From assembly GCF_030325625.1 (NCBI RefSeq), contig NZ_JACAIS010000002.1:1-64000 (forward strand): a stretch of 64,000 bases of DNA, read 5' to 3'. The stretch comes from Sphingobacterium sp. N143. GTDB lineage: Bacteria > Bacteroidota > Bacteroidia > Sphingobacteriales > Sphingobacteriaceae. Within the stretch, counting starts at the first letter, position 1. Every line of letters begins with the position of its first letter. The position numbers were made by a program, and so were the translations under genes. Shown piece by piece: positions 9,566-18,970 of this stretch. Under the pieces are notes generated by a model. It worked only from the letters and a program-made list of their open reading frames with translations. It was not told where the DNA came from and did no database searches.

Positions 9566-12049
9566 TCAATAAGGATCCACATCGACCTGAACACGCACGC
9601 CGCTATTCCCCTTATCAAGCTCAAAGTCCAATAAAACAGCACGTATCAGCTCCTTTACTTTAGCCATGCTGATGTTCGTGCGCTCAATCTTCAAGGTAAT
9701 TGTCTGAATAAAATTATTCCGTACCCGGGAAATCAATGGCGGCTCAGGCCCCAATACCCTTGCCCCTAACTGCTGACGTAGGGCAACAGCAAAACGATTG
9801 GCCGAATCGTAGCACTTCTGAAAATCGGCATGCTTGATATCAATACGGATAAGACGGTAAAAAGGAGGGTAAAAATAGTTCTTGCGTTCCGTGATCTCTG
9901 TCATGAACATGCCATCGTAATCATTGTTTACGACTTGCTCCAGCACACGATGATTCGTGGTATAACTTTGAATAATTACCCGTCCTCCAGCCTCCCTCCG
10001 ACCAGCCCGGCCAGCGACCTGAGAGAACAATGAATAAGCACGTTCATACGAACGGAAATCAGGAAAATTAATAATGGTATCGGCATTCACTACACCAATC
10101 AAGCTGACCCGCCCAAAATCCAGTCCTTTGGCCACCATCTGTGTACCAATCAGCACATCAAATTCGTGTTCATCAAAAGCCGTGATAATCTTGTCAAAAC
10201 CATACTTACCCTTGGTAGAATCCAAATCCAGCCGTCCTATACGGATTTCCGGCATCAGTAGTTCCAGCTCTTCCTCCACACGCTCTGTACCGAACCCTTT
10301 GCTTTCAATATGTGGCATCCCACATGCCGGGCATACACGAAGCGGTGGCTCAACATGACCGCAGTAATGACAATGCATCATATTGGAACTTTTATGGTAG
10401 GTTAAGCTAACATCACAGTTCACACATTTGGCAACAAAACCACAGGTATTACATTGGATCATGGTGGTATGTCCACGCCGGTTCTGAAACAGAATAACCT
10501 GTTCTTTATGCTTAACAGCCTCTTCAATTGCTTTCAACAAGGTTCCTGAAAAATAAGAGAACATATTTTCCTTTCGGCCTTCCTCAGGGATATTAACCAA
10601 TTCAATCGTTGGCAACTGGGCACTCCCAAAACGCTCCAATAATTGGACAAACCCGTATTTTTTTGCTTTGGCATTGTAATAACTTTCCAAGGAGGGGGTT
10701 GCAGACCCCAACAACACCTTGGTCTGATGTAAATACCCCAGATAAATCGCTGTGTCCCGAGCATGATACCGGGGTGCCGGATCGAACTGCTTATATGAAC
10801 TCTCATGCTCTTCATCCACAATAATGATTCCCAGGTCCTGAAAAGGAAGAAAAACTGATGACCGGGCGCCAATCACCACCTTAAATTCATTTTTCATCAC
10901 TTTATGCCATACTTCAGCCCGCTCATTATCATTGAATTTTGAATGATAGACACCAAGCTTATCCCCAAAGTGCAATTTCAGCCGGGCAGTAATCTGAGCT
11001 GTCAAAGCAATCTCCGGTAAAAGATATAAGGCTGATTTGCCTTCCGCAATAGCCTGTTCAATCAGCCTGATATAAAGTTGAGTCTTTCCCGAGGCAGTCA
11101 CGCCATGCAATAATGTGACATCCTTCTCCTCAAACGACTGTAGAATTTCATCAAAAGCGCGTTGTTGGTTCTCATTAAATTGAAAATTAGCATCCAGTTC
11201 CACGTCTTCACCCTGAAACCTGGACACCACTTTTTCCTTCACTTCAAACACACCTTTATCAATCAATGCAGTAATGGCTCCATGACCACAGCCCGAAGCT
11301 TCTACCAGCATTGGCCTGGTGATTTCTTCCGTCTTTTTAACAAGCTGCATAAATGCCAGAACCGCATCCTGTTGCTTAGGTGCACGGTTGAGGCTGTCCA
11401 GCAACTCACGCTTTGCATCTTCCTGTCTAAAATCAGGAGCAAAACGTAAAAAGGCCTTTGTTTTGGGCTTATATCTTTCTGTTATTTCCTCTGAAATCAG
11501 GACGATACCCTTGTCAAACAATTGCTTTAATATCGGAAATACAGTTTTTTGCCCCAGCAATTTAATGATATCATTGACCTTAAGCTCTCCGGCAACTTCC
11601 AAAGCTTCAATGATTAAATACTCTTTATCAGAAAGGGTCGAACGGTCAAATTCTTCCGATATCGAGGATATAACCCTTGTTTCGCTGGCCAGTTTCAACG
11701 CCGATGGTAAAGCAGCCTGCATCACCTCGCCCAAACTGCACATATAATATTCGGCCAGCCAGTCCCACAACTTAAACTGAGCCAGATCGACAATAGGATG
11801 CTCGTCAATAATATCCAAAATATACTTTGCTTCGTAATGCTTTGGTGCCTCATTACTGATCGACTTCACTACCGCCGAATAGATCTTATTCCGTCCAAAT
11901 TGCACAATGACACGCACGCCCACCTTAATACGGTCATTCCAATCGATCGGAATACGGTAAGTATAGGTTCGTGCCAAAGCAAGCGGTAAGACAACATCAA
12001 TAAACAAGGTATCTCTTTCACTAAAAATAGAAGATTGTGAATTGGACAT
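9566..12049 (-). CDS. priA: Primosomal protein N' (replication restart helicase PriA)
   Basis: An 827-residue superfamily 2 DNA helicase that reloads the replisome at stalled forks. The N-terminal DNA-binding domain (DVVLPLALARTYTYRIP, 18-34) is intact. Walker A GVTASGKT is at 316-323 and the DEEH box at 412-415. Eight zinc-binding cysteines occur as four CxxC pairs: 533/536, 542/545, 560/563 and 573/576. The arginine-rich motif VAGRAGRR follows near residue 690. The length is slightly above the E. coli protein (732), as usual in the phylum. No frameshift is seen. Confidence 0.97.
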   Translation of the reverse strand: MSNSQSSIFSERDTLFIDVVLPLALARTYTYRIPIDWNDRIKVGVRVIVQFGRNKIYSAVVKSISNEAPKHYEAKYILDIIDEHPIVDLAQFKLWDWLAEYYMCSLGEVMQAALPSALKLASETRVISSISEEFDRSTLSDKEYLIIEALEVAGELKVNDIIKLLGQKTVFPILKQLFDKGIVLISEEITERYKPKTKAFLRFAPDFRQEDAKRELLDSLNRAPKQQDAVLAFMQLVKKTEEITRPMLVEASGCGHGAITALIDKGVFEVKEKVVSRFQGEDVELDANFQFNENQQRAFDEILQSFEEKDVTLLHGVTASGKTQLYIRLIEQAIAEGKSALYLLPEIALTAQITARLKLHFGDKLGVYHSKFNDNERAEVWHKVMKNEFKVVIGARSSVFLPFQDLGIIIVDEEHESSYKQFDPAPRYHARDTAIYLGYLHQTKVLLGSATPSLESYYNAKAKKYGFVQLLERFGSAQLPTIELVNIPEEGRKENMFSYFSGTLLKAIEEAVKHKEQVILFQNRRGHTTMIQCNTCGFVAKCVNCDVSLTYHKSSNMMHCHYCGHVEPPLRVCPACGMPHIESKGFGTERVEEELELLMPEIRIGRLDLDSTKGKYGFDKIITAFDEHEFDVLIGTQMVAKGLDFGRVSLIGVVNADTIINFPDFRSYERAYSLFSQVAGRAGRREAGGRVIIQSYTTNHRVLEQVVNNDYDGMFMTEITERKNYFYPPFYRLIRIDIKHADFQKCYDSANRFAVALRQQLGARVLGPEPPLISRVRNNFIQTITLKIERTNISMAKVKELIRAVLLDFELDKGNSGVRVQVDVDPY

Positions 12050-12199
12050 AATTTCTAATTATGCGATAAAATTACAAAAAAACAGCGGTATTCGACCTTA
12101 TTTTCCCATTCTGTCGATTCTACGCACCTGGCCCTTCACCGCTCAGCACCACGAAGGGAAAAAAGATAAGAGCATGAAGCCAGACTATGCTCCAAGGAC

Positions 12200-12243
12200 T
12201 AAAAAAGAGCCTTCCAGAATCAAATCTCAGAAGGCTCTTTTTT
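12200..12243. terminator. Rho-independent terminator after the DUF423 gene
   Basis: The arms AAAAAAGAGCCTTC and GAAGGCTCTTTTTT are perfectly complementary, 14 bp around a 16-nt loop. It lies between the DUF423 stop and the priA start and terminates minus-strand transcripts; it is symmetrical and could work both ways. Confidence 0.9.
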
Positions 12244-12279
12244 GTTTGCAAACAGTTAAATATGCTACTCTTGTCTATA

Positions 12280-12669
12280 TTATGATTTATTTTTCAGCGC
12301 AGCTACAAACAATGCAATCCAGCCAATAATAAACGACAATCCTCCCAAGGGAGTGATTGGCCCCAATATCGAAGGATTACCAAAGCCTGTTATCTCCCGT
12401 ATACTCAATGTGTACAAAGATCCTGAAAAAAAGAAAATTCCGATTAAAAATGCAATAAAAGAAACTTTGATAGAATAGGTCTTCGCTCGGGAGAAAGTAG
12501 ATAAAAACAATAACGCAAAAGTATGATAGAAATGATACTGATTTGCGGTTTTCCAAGTTTCAATATGATATGCACTTACCTTTCCTTCTAGACCATGGGC
12601 GCCAAAAGCACCTAATATGACAGCTAAAGCGCCCAACAAAGAGGCGACTAAAATGATTTTCTTATTCAT
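12280..12669 (-). CDS. DUF423 family membrane protein
   Basis: A 129-residue protein with four predicted membrane segments. The family signature GAFGAHGL is at residues 21-28, followed by W and QYHFYHTFALL (44-54), both typical of DUF423 (YgdD-like) proteins. The biochemical role of the family is unknown. It is a single gene with its own terminator, divergent from the large beta-propeller gene at 12915. Confidence 0.9.
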   Translation of the reverse strand: MNKKIILVASLLGALAVILGAFGAHGLEGKVSAYHIETWKTANQYHFYHTFALLFLSTFSRAKTYSIKVSFIAFLIGIFFFSGSLYTLSIREITGFGNPSILGPITPLGGLSFIIGWIALFVAALKNKS

Positions 12670-12809
12670 TATATTAAAGTGAATGCTGAAAATGTGTTTC
12701 TCCCGATAAATGTATTAAAAACAGAACAAATTAAGGAATTTTTTGTTAAATTTATATTACAATGCCTTATTATCGGAACGATTCTCTATCGCTTCCCAGA
12801 TATTTTTAT

Positions 12810-12817
12810 TAGGTTTG
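12810..12817 (+). promoter_or_regulatory. Putative -7 element for the gene at 12915
   Basis: TAGGTTTG matches TAnnTTTG and lies 97 nt upstream of the start codon. No good upstream TTTG is visible. Confidence 0.35.
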
Positions 12818-12914
12818 TTTATGTATGAGTCCGTCATGAGCTAAGCCGCTCGCAAGCCCAAATGAATAGCTGCCCCATGATCGTTTCATCACCATTAAAA
12901 AACAATTTATACTG

Positions 12915-15554
12915 ATGAAAAAAACAATTGTCATCACAATTTTATTATTCATAGCCGTCATTGCGGCAACGATATACCTTTTCGGCGATTTTAACAAAAA
13001 TAATAAACAAGATTCCAAGGCTTTACAATATTTACCAGAAAACACATTAGCGATCGCTTCCTTTGCAAACGATCAAACCGTGGATACGATATTCCACGAC
13101 TATGAATTGTTTAAAGCCTTAATTGGACAAGGCAATTTTGCCAACCTGCAAAGGTTAAAGGATGAATTGCTGAACAGTGAACAGCTTGCCCCACTTGTGG
13201 AGGGCCAGCAAATTCTACTTTCATTTCATCAGGAAAAAGATCAGATTACCCCACTTTATAGTGTGCAGGTAGGACAAAGTATTGACAACAATACCCTTGC
13301 TACCGTAATGGGACAAATTGGAAAAAACAATAAAATACAACCATTTGACACATTAGGACAGCAATTTTATGGATTCAATCAAGGGGTAAAAGACAGCACC
13401 CTCTATTGTACATATGCTCACGAGATTATATTTGCAAGTTATTCAAAACAAGTCCTTGCTCAGGTTTTTGACAAGAATATCAAGAAAATAGATGCAAAAC
13501 AGATCGATTTTTTCGTCAATCATAATAACAAAAACACCCCTTTAAGCTTATATTTCTCTAATGAGCAAGTCCCGAGAATTGCCCGTATACTCATGAAATC
13601 CAAGTTTGGACATTATCTGTCACTGATCGATTCCTTAAAAGGACAGACTTCCTGGAATATGAACTTTAAACAGGATGCCTTGATCTTTAAGGGTGAAACT
13701 GATCTACTGGCCAGCAAAGGTAGCTATCTTCAATTATTTGCTAACCAGACAGCTCAGGTTCAGGCTTTGGGAAATTATTTACCTAAAAATGCGGCTTCTT
13801 ATATTGATTTCAGCATTTCAGACCCCTATAGCTTTCGTGCAGGATTGAAAGAATTGTTCATTTACCAAAAAGAATACGACCGCATACAGAACAGCATCAA
13901 AAATATTGAAGATGACATTAATCTCTCATTTGACAGTGTCATTACCCCGATTTTTAACGATGAATTTGCCTTGGCAGAATTAGATAACCAAAATACACTG
14001 GGCCTGATCAGTATATCAGATTCTACCTTATTCACGGACAATTTCAAAAAAATCAGTTCTTCGGTCGGTGATTCCATTTATCAATTTAAATATTCCAACA
14101 TCCTGTATGCATCGTTGGGTGCTCCTTTCAAGAGTTTTACACGGCCTTATTTTACGATTGTTGACAATATCATGGTTGTAGCAAACCGTACAGGGATCTT
14201 GAGAGACTATCGTGAATCTTTCCGTGAAAAGCAATTTTTATCAGGGACCTCTATTTTCAAAAATCATGCGGCCCTGCAGAGCAGTCGAAGCAATGTGACA
14301 TTCTATTTGGAACCCAAAGCTGCCAAAAGCAATATCTTGACAAACTTAAAAACTGATTACGCCAAGAATTTTCAGGATGAGGATCAATTTGGTTTTCAGA
14401 ATTTTTATTCCTGGTCCTATCAGCTCAGCGGCAACCAGGGAACATTTTCCTCTAGTTTATATGCACGCTATAAAAGTGATACACGGCTGGGAGGAAAACC
14501 CGAATGGACGGTACAGCTTGACAACCGCATCTTGAATAAGCCATGGATCCTCGATCAGGATGGCAAAACGAAATTTATTCTGATTCAGGAACAGGATCAT
14601 ACCGTACATGCTTTTTCCCCGGATGGAAAAGAGTTATGGCAAAATCTATTCCAGGGGGAGATTTTGGGAGAACCCATTCAGCTACAGGATTTGAGCATTA
14701 TTGTCGTCACCAAAAGTCGCTTATATCGCTTTATGCCTGACGGAAAAAATCTCAGCGGATTTTCCATTGAATTGCCTTCTACAGCAACCTACGGTCCCAC
14801 AATTTCTAATTTTAATAAGGAACAGCGCATCTATATTCCAGCTACCGACCGTATCCTTGCCTATACACTAGACGGTAAAAGAGTCGAAGGTTTTGAAAAC
14901 AATCGTGTAGAAGGCCGAATTATTTTTGACCTGAAAACAACAACCTTGGGCCAAACCAGTTATATCATCGCTGGGACCAGCACCGCATCTGTTTATTTTT
15001 TCGATCAAAACGGCAAGATTCTTCATAAACAGACTTTGGATACCGACGGGGAGAGTGTCAATAATCCAATTGGTCTGGTTGCTGCCTCGGATGAAAAAAA
15101 CTCATTTGTATATGTTGCCGATACCAGGGGTAGTGTTTTCAAGGTTCCTTTTGAAGGAGAAACAAAAAAAATAAAGCTTGGGGAATGGAGGAAAGATGTA
15201 TTCTTCAATTTCGAAGATATCAGTGGTGGTGCAGACCGAGATTTTGTCATCCTTGCAAACAATAAATTGAATGCATATAGTTCAAGAGACTCTTCTTCCT
15301 ATTTCGAATATAAGTTTATTGAAGACGTAAGTAACAGACCGCTCTTCTTTAAACGGATCGGAAAATCTGATGTCCTAGGCGTCGGTACCGCTAACCGCAT
15401 GATTTATGTTTTTGGATCAGACGGGCTGGTACAAGAAGGATTCCCGATAGAAGGATTTTCGAAATTCTATTACGGACCGATTAATTACGGCGACAATGCC
15501 AATTATTTGATCTGTATGAAAAGGGATTTCAAGATCTACGTATACAAGTTTTAA
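12915..15554 (+). CDS. Membrane-anchored protein with C-terminal beta-propeller-like region, function unknown
   Basis: An 879-residue protein with one N-terminal membrane segment (about 4-25) and the rest probably in the periplasm. The first 500 residues start with a YLPENTLAIASF stretch reminiscent of DUF3352-type proteins. The last 350 contain repeated strands such as GKELWQNLFQGEILGEP, DGKRVEGF and DQNGKILHKQ that look like PQQ-like or WD beta-propeller blades. I do not recognise a characterised homologue. It is alone on the + strand, 111 nt before the NrnA-type gene. A scaffold or envelope quality-control role is conceivable but unsupported. Confidence 0.75.
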   Translation: MKKTIVITILLFIAVIAATIYLFGDFNKNNKQDSKALQYLPENTLAIASFANDQTVDTIFHDYELFKALIGQGNFANLQRLKDELLNSEQLAPLVEGQQILLSFHQEKDQITPLYSVQVGQSIDNNTLATVMGQIGKNNKIQPFDTLGQQFYGFNQGVKDSTLYCTYAHEIIFASYSKQVLAQVFDKNIKKIDAKQIDFFVNHNNKNTPLSLYFSNEQVPRIARILMKSKFGHYLSLIDSLKGQTSWNMNFKQDALIFKGETDLLASKGSYLQLFANQTAQVQALGNYLPKNAASYIDFSISDPYSFRAGLKELFIYQKEYDRIQNSIKNIEDDINLSFDSVITPIFNDEFALAELDNQNTLGLISISDSTLFTDNFKKISSSVGDSIYQFKYSNILYASLGAPFKSFTRPYFTIVDNIMVVANRTGILRDYRESFREKQFLSGTSIFKNHAALQSSRSNVTFYLEPKAAKSNILTNLKTDYAKNFQDEDQFGFQNFYSWSYQLSGNQGTFSSSLYARYKSDTRLGGKPEWTVQLDNRILNKPWILDQDGKTKFILIQEQDHTVHAFSPDGKELWQNLFQGEILGEPIQLQDLSIIVVTKSRLYRFMPDGKNLSGFSIELPSTATYGPTISNFNKEQRIYIPATDRILAYTLDGKRVEGFENNRVEGRIIFDLKTTTLGQTSYIIAGTSTASVYFFDQNGKILHKQTLDTDGESVNNPIGLVAASDEKNSFVYVADTRGSVFKVPFEGETKKIKLGEWRKDVFFNFEDISGGADRDFVILANNKLNAYSSRDSSSYFEYKFIEDVSNRPLFFKRIGKSDVLGVGTANRMIYVFGSDGLVQEGFPIEGFSKFYYGPINYGDNANYLICMKRDFKIYVYKF

Positions 15555-15622
15555 AAACTTGAAAATCAAAATTTTAAAACCATAAAAAAACACAGTAAGA
15601 TGCAAAAGATGTTTATAAAAAA

Positions 15623-15655
15623 TTTGTCTAATCTAATTTTTTTATAGTAGGTTTG
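15623..15655 (+). promoter_or_regulatory. Promoter of the nrnA-type gene
   Basis: TTTG at 15623-15626 and TAGGTTTG at 15648-15655 are spaced by 21 nt. Transcription would begin near 15660, leaving a leader of only a few nucleotides before the ATG at 15666. Confidence 0.6.
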
Positions 15656-15665
15656 CAGACTTAAT

Positions 15666-16682
15666 ATGACTATGCTGAAATCGGAAGAATTAAAAGAAAT
15701 ATTAGCTGAACCAAAGCGTATTGTAATTACTACACATTACAAACCAGATGGTGATGCATTGGGCTCATCTTTGGGATTGTATTTTTGGCTGACTGCTAAA
15801 GGACATAAAGTCAATCTAATTGTGCCATCAGATTTTCCAGCCTTTTTGGACTGGTTACCTGGCTTAGCGCATGTACAGATATATACCCACGATATTCAAT
15901 TACATAATCAACAGATTGAAGCTGCTGAAGTATTGTTCTGTTTGGATTTCAATGGTCTTTCCCGTATCCATGAGATGGCCGAACCTATTCGTCAAGCAAA
16001 AGGGATCAAATGCATGATCGATCACCACCTGGATCCGGAGGGATTTGAGGATTATGCATTCTGGGATTCAACTGCAGCAGCAACAGCACAACTGATCTAT
16101 CGTTTCTTGACCAGCGAAATGCAAGATGCTGAACATATCAGTGCAGACATGGCAACTTGCCTCTATACCGGTATTATGACCGATACAGGCTCCTTTCGTT
16201 TTCGCTCTACCACAGCTGAGATTCACCGCATCATCGCAACGTTAATTGACTGTGGAGCACAAAATTGGGCTATCCACGAAGAAATATACAATAGCTCGTC
16301 TGAAAGTCGGTTAAAATTTCTGGGGTTCTGCCTGCTCAATCGACTTGAAGTCATCCAGGAATACAATACCGCCATCATTCATGTCACCAAAGAGGACCTT
16401 AATCAGTTTCAGGTCATTACCGGCGATACGGAAGGATTGGTCAATTATGCACTTTCCATTAAAGGAATTCGTTTAGCTGCCCTAATTATTGATAGAAATG
16501 AACAAATTAAACTATCTTTGCGGTCGATTGGGGAAGTTCCTTGCAATGAAATCTGTAAATTGTATTTCAATGGAGGGGGTCATCTGAATGCCTCGGGCGG
16601 CAATTCGAAAGAAAGCCTGGAGGCTGTGGTGGCTAAATTCAAATCAATTTTACCAAATTATAAAGAAATATTAACAAAATAA
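15666..16682 (+). CDS. nrnA: DHH-family phosphoesterase, NrnA-type oligoribonuclease/pAp phosphatase
   Basis: A 338-residue cytosolic DHH/DHHA1 protein. These enzymes degrade very short RNA and dephosphorylate pAp. Motif I is H24-Y-K-P-D28-G-D30, motif II has D94 in CLDFN, and motif III is D119-H120-H121. The C-terminal DHHA1 substrate loop GGGHLNASGG is near residues 302-311. A second in-frame ATG occurs two codons later, so the start may be 15672. The FKBP gene follows after 23 nt and is probably cotranscribed. Confidence 0.9.
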   Translation: MTMLKSEELKEILAEPKRIVITTHYKPDGDALGSSLGLYFWLTAKGHKVNLIVPSDFPAFLDWLPGLAHVQIYTHDIQLHNQQIEAAEVLFCLDFNGLSRIHEMAEPIRQAKGIKCMIDHHLDPEGFEDYAFWDSTAAATAQLIYRFLTSEMQDAEHISADMATCLYTGIMTDTGSFRFRSTTAEIHRIIATLIDCGAQNWAIHEEIYNSSSESRLKFLGFCLLNRLEVIQEYNTAIIHVTKEDLNQFQVITGDTEGLVNYALSIKGIRLAALIIDRNEQIKLSLRSIGEVPCNEICKLYFNGGGHLNASGGNSKESLEAVVAKFKSILPNYKEILTK

Positions 16683-16705
16683 GATATCGTAACATACATT
16701 AGAAA

Positions 16706-17695
16706 ATGAAGAAAGCAATTCTATTTTTTGCGGCAGCAGGCTTTTTGATGACCTCATGCCAAAAATTCAAAAAGGCTGAAGGTGGTCTTGAGTATAAGAT
16801 CGTGGATGATAATGCAAAAGAAAAAGCAGTATCGGGTGATTTACTAGCCATTGACATCGTACAATCAACAGATAGAGATTCCGTGATGAGCAGCACCTAT
16901 GAAATGGGTATCCCTCAGATCGTTCAATTATATCCAGATAGCATCATCGCTAAAAATCCAGGTGACCCTACAGGATTATTCAAATATGTCGGTGAAGGAG
17001 ATAGTTTGGTCTTCAAAATCAACTTGGATTCTATGGCCGCAAAAACACATCAGCCAAAACCTGAATTTGCGGATAAGTTCTTAGTTTTCTCAATTAAAGT
17101 TAAAAAGCACTTCAAAAAAGGGAAATTAACAGATCAGCAATTAGGTGAGCAAGTTCAAAAGTACTTTGAAGGAGAATTGAACAAACACAAAGATACTGAG
17201 CCTGCAAAGCTTGAAAAATACATCAAGGATAAAAACTTGAAAACAACAAAAACAGCTTCAGGACTTCAATATGTAGTCACTAAGGCAGGTACAGGAGCAA
17301 ATGCTAAGCCAGGAGACTCACTTCAAGTTAACTATGTAGGTTCACTGACTACAGGCGTTGTTTTTGACACCAACCTTCCTGATGTGGCGAAAAAAGAAAA
17401 GATTTTCAATCCGCAACGTCCTTATGAAGCATTAAAATTCCAATTAGGTGTTGACGGTGTTATCCCAGGATGGACTGAAGCATTCCAGTTGTTCAATAAA
17501 GGTACAAAAGCAACTTTAGTGATCCCTTCATCTTTGGCTTATGGTGACCGCCCTTCAGGTAAAATCCCACCATACGCTCCATTGGTATTCGAAGTTGAGG
17601 TATTAGACATTAAACCAGGAAAAATGCCTGCTCCGGCAACTGCAACACCAGATGCTGCTGCCCCAGCTGCGAAAACTCCTGCAGCTAAAAAATAA
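16706..17695 (+). CDS. FKBP-type peptidyl-prolyl isomerase lipoprotein
   Basis: A 329-residue lipoprotein with signal peptide and lipobox ending in Cys18 (LMTSC). The FKBP domain covers roughly residues 185-302, with LQVNYVGSLTTGVVFDTN, GVIPGWTEA and IPSSLAYGDR stretches that form the substrate pocket. The first 180 residues resemble an additional degenerate domain seen in Bacteroidota lipoprotein FKBPs. The C-terminus is a low-complexity Ala/Pro/Lys tail. It should help folding of exported proteins. A strong terminator follows. Confidence 0.92.
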   Translation: MKKAILFFAAAGFLMTSCQKFKKAEGGLEYKIVDDNAKEKAVSGDLLAIDIVQSTDRDSVMSSTYEMGIPQIVQLYPDSIIAKNPGDPTGLFKYVGEGDSLVFKINLDSMAAKTHQPKPEFADKFLVFSIKVKKHFKKGKLTDQQLGEQVQKYFEGELNKHKDTEPAKLEKYIKDKNLKTTKTASGLQYVVTKAGTGANAKPGDSLQVNYVGSLTTGVVFDTNLPDVAKKEKIFNPQRPYEALKFQLGVDGVIPGWTEAFQLFNKGTKATLVIPSSLAYGDRPSGKIPPYAPLVFEVEVLDIKPGKMPAPATATPDAAAPAAKTPAAKK

Positions 17696-17714
17696 TCGGA
17701 CTGATCAAGGCGAT

Positions 17715-17765
17715 CCTCCAATAAAAAGGTCGGCTTCATTTTTGAGCCGGCCTTTTTATTGGAGG
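17715..17765. terminator. Bidirectional terminator between convergent genes
   Basis: The arms CCTCCAATAAAAAGG and CCTTTTTATTGGAGG lengthen a TCGGCT/AGCCGG core into a stem of about 20 bp. It sits between the FKBP gene (+) and the ABC permease gene (-). Confidence 0.9.
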
Positions 17766-17785
17766 ATATTTTTTTGGTCCAATTG

Positions 17786-18958
17786 CTATGCTTTCACCTT
17801 GCTGGTTTCTTGTTTTACCTTTTTTATTTTCCACCATAGTACACCCACAGCCAGTACAAAACATACGATCATGATAACTGTCAGTGCAAGGAGCGCCTTG
17901 TCCGTATGATGATTTTCCGCATGTTGGATAAACATCAGCCTAAAAATCCGAAGGTAATGTGTAGATGGGATCACATTAGCAATGGCTTGTATCCATCCTG
18001 GCATCAGGCTCGACGGCCAGGTAAAACCGCTCAAAATAAAAGCTGGGGTAGCGACAACCATCAGTACTTCTGTTGATTTCAATTGCGAAGGTAATAGCAG
18101 ACTTACCAGGACACCAATAAAGCAGACTGCCAATAAAAACACAACCGTACAGAGCACAAAACGGCCAAACTCGGCATGGAGAGGCATACGATAATATTGC
18201 CCAAAACCCCAATACAATGCCAATATCCCTACAGACATCAAGACATATGGCAATATCTTGACTAGAATAAGCCCTATAGGATTCGAAATTTTCTTGACGA
18301 GTTCAGGAAAGGTATTTCCCTCAAATTCGGATGAGAAGGATAAGGCTAGTCCCAATAATAAAACTTGCTGCAATACCGTAATCAATACTCCGGGCAACAT
18401 AAAATACAGGTAATTACCGCTTCGGATATTTTGCTTGACAATAGTGGTTTTAAAAGGTTCATATTGTTGAGCGGCGATACGTGCCGGAACACCACGTTTC
18501 ATCTGGCCCTGGATCTGAATACCAGCCTTCATGGTCATTGCACACACATTGACGGCCATTAGTGCGGTATTGGAAGTCAATGTGTTGGCCCCATCAACAA
18601 AGACTGTAACCTCAGGTAGACGACTTTGCTGCACCCCAGAAGCAAATCCTTTGGGGATATGTACAATGGTCGTCGCATCATATTGGATAGCAATATCCTT
18701 TGAATCAAATAAAGACGGCAGTACTTTGGTCACTTGAATGCTTTCATTATCAGACAGCATATCAATAAACGAACTGCTTAAAGGGCTATTGTCCTCATCC
18801 ACCACGATGATGGGCATCTCCGTAACTTTACCCTGTTGATACACATGGCCTACCAGAACTCCGTACAATACCGGTGCACCTAAAAAGAGCATCAACAAAA
18901 CTTTATTGTTAAAAAAGAGCAGAAACTCCCGTTGGATCAATTCTAAAAATTTTTTCAC
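17786..18958 (-). CDS. ABC-2 type transporter permease
   Basis: A 390-residue inner-membrane permease of the YhhJ/YbhR type. One N-terminal membrane segment (about 18-38) is followed by a periplasmic domain to residue 175, then five more segments, including the GFTWPSSLMPGW motif near 315-326 that is typical of this family. Such permeases export drugs or envelope material together with an ATPase and a membrane fusion protein. The fusion protein gene is 12 nt upstream in the operon. No ATPase gene and no second permease are in the neighbourhood. Confidence 0.9.
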   Translation of the reverse strand: MKKFLELIQREFLLFFNNKVLLMLFLGAPVLYGVLVGHVYQQGKVTEMPIIVVDEDNSPLSSSFIDMLSDNESIQVTKVLPSLFDSKDIAIQYDATTIVHIPKGFASGVQQSRLPEVTVFVDGANTLTSNTALMAVNVCAMTMKAGIQIQGQMKRGVPARIAAQQYEPFKTTIVKQNIRSGNYLYFMLPGVLITVLQQVLLLGLALSFSSEFEGNTFPELVKKISNPIGLILVKILPYVLMSVGILALYWGFGQYYRMPLHAEFGRFVLCTVVFLLAVCFIGVLVSLLLPSQLKSTEVLMVVATPAFILSGFTWPSSLMPGWIQAIANVIPSTHYLRIFRLMFIQHAENHHTDKALLALTVIMIVCFVLAVGVLWWKIKKVKQETSKVKA

Positions 18959-18970
18959 ATCAAGTTCTTT

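Noticed and set aside
10534..10872. 112-codon open frame on the minus strand
   Set aside because: It is an alternative frame of priA, which is intact across this span.
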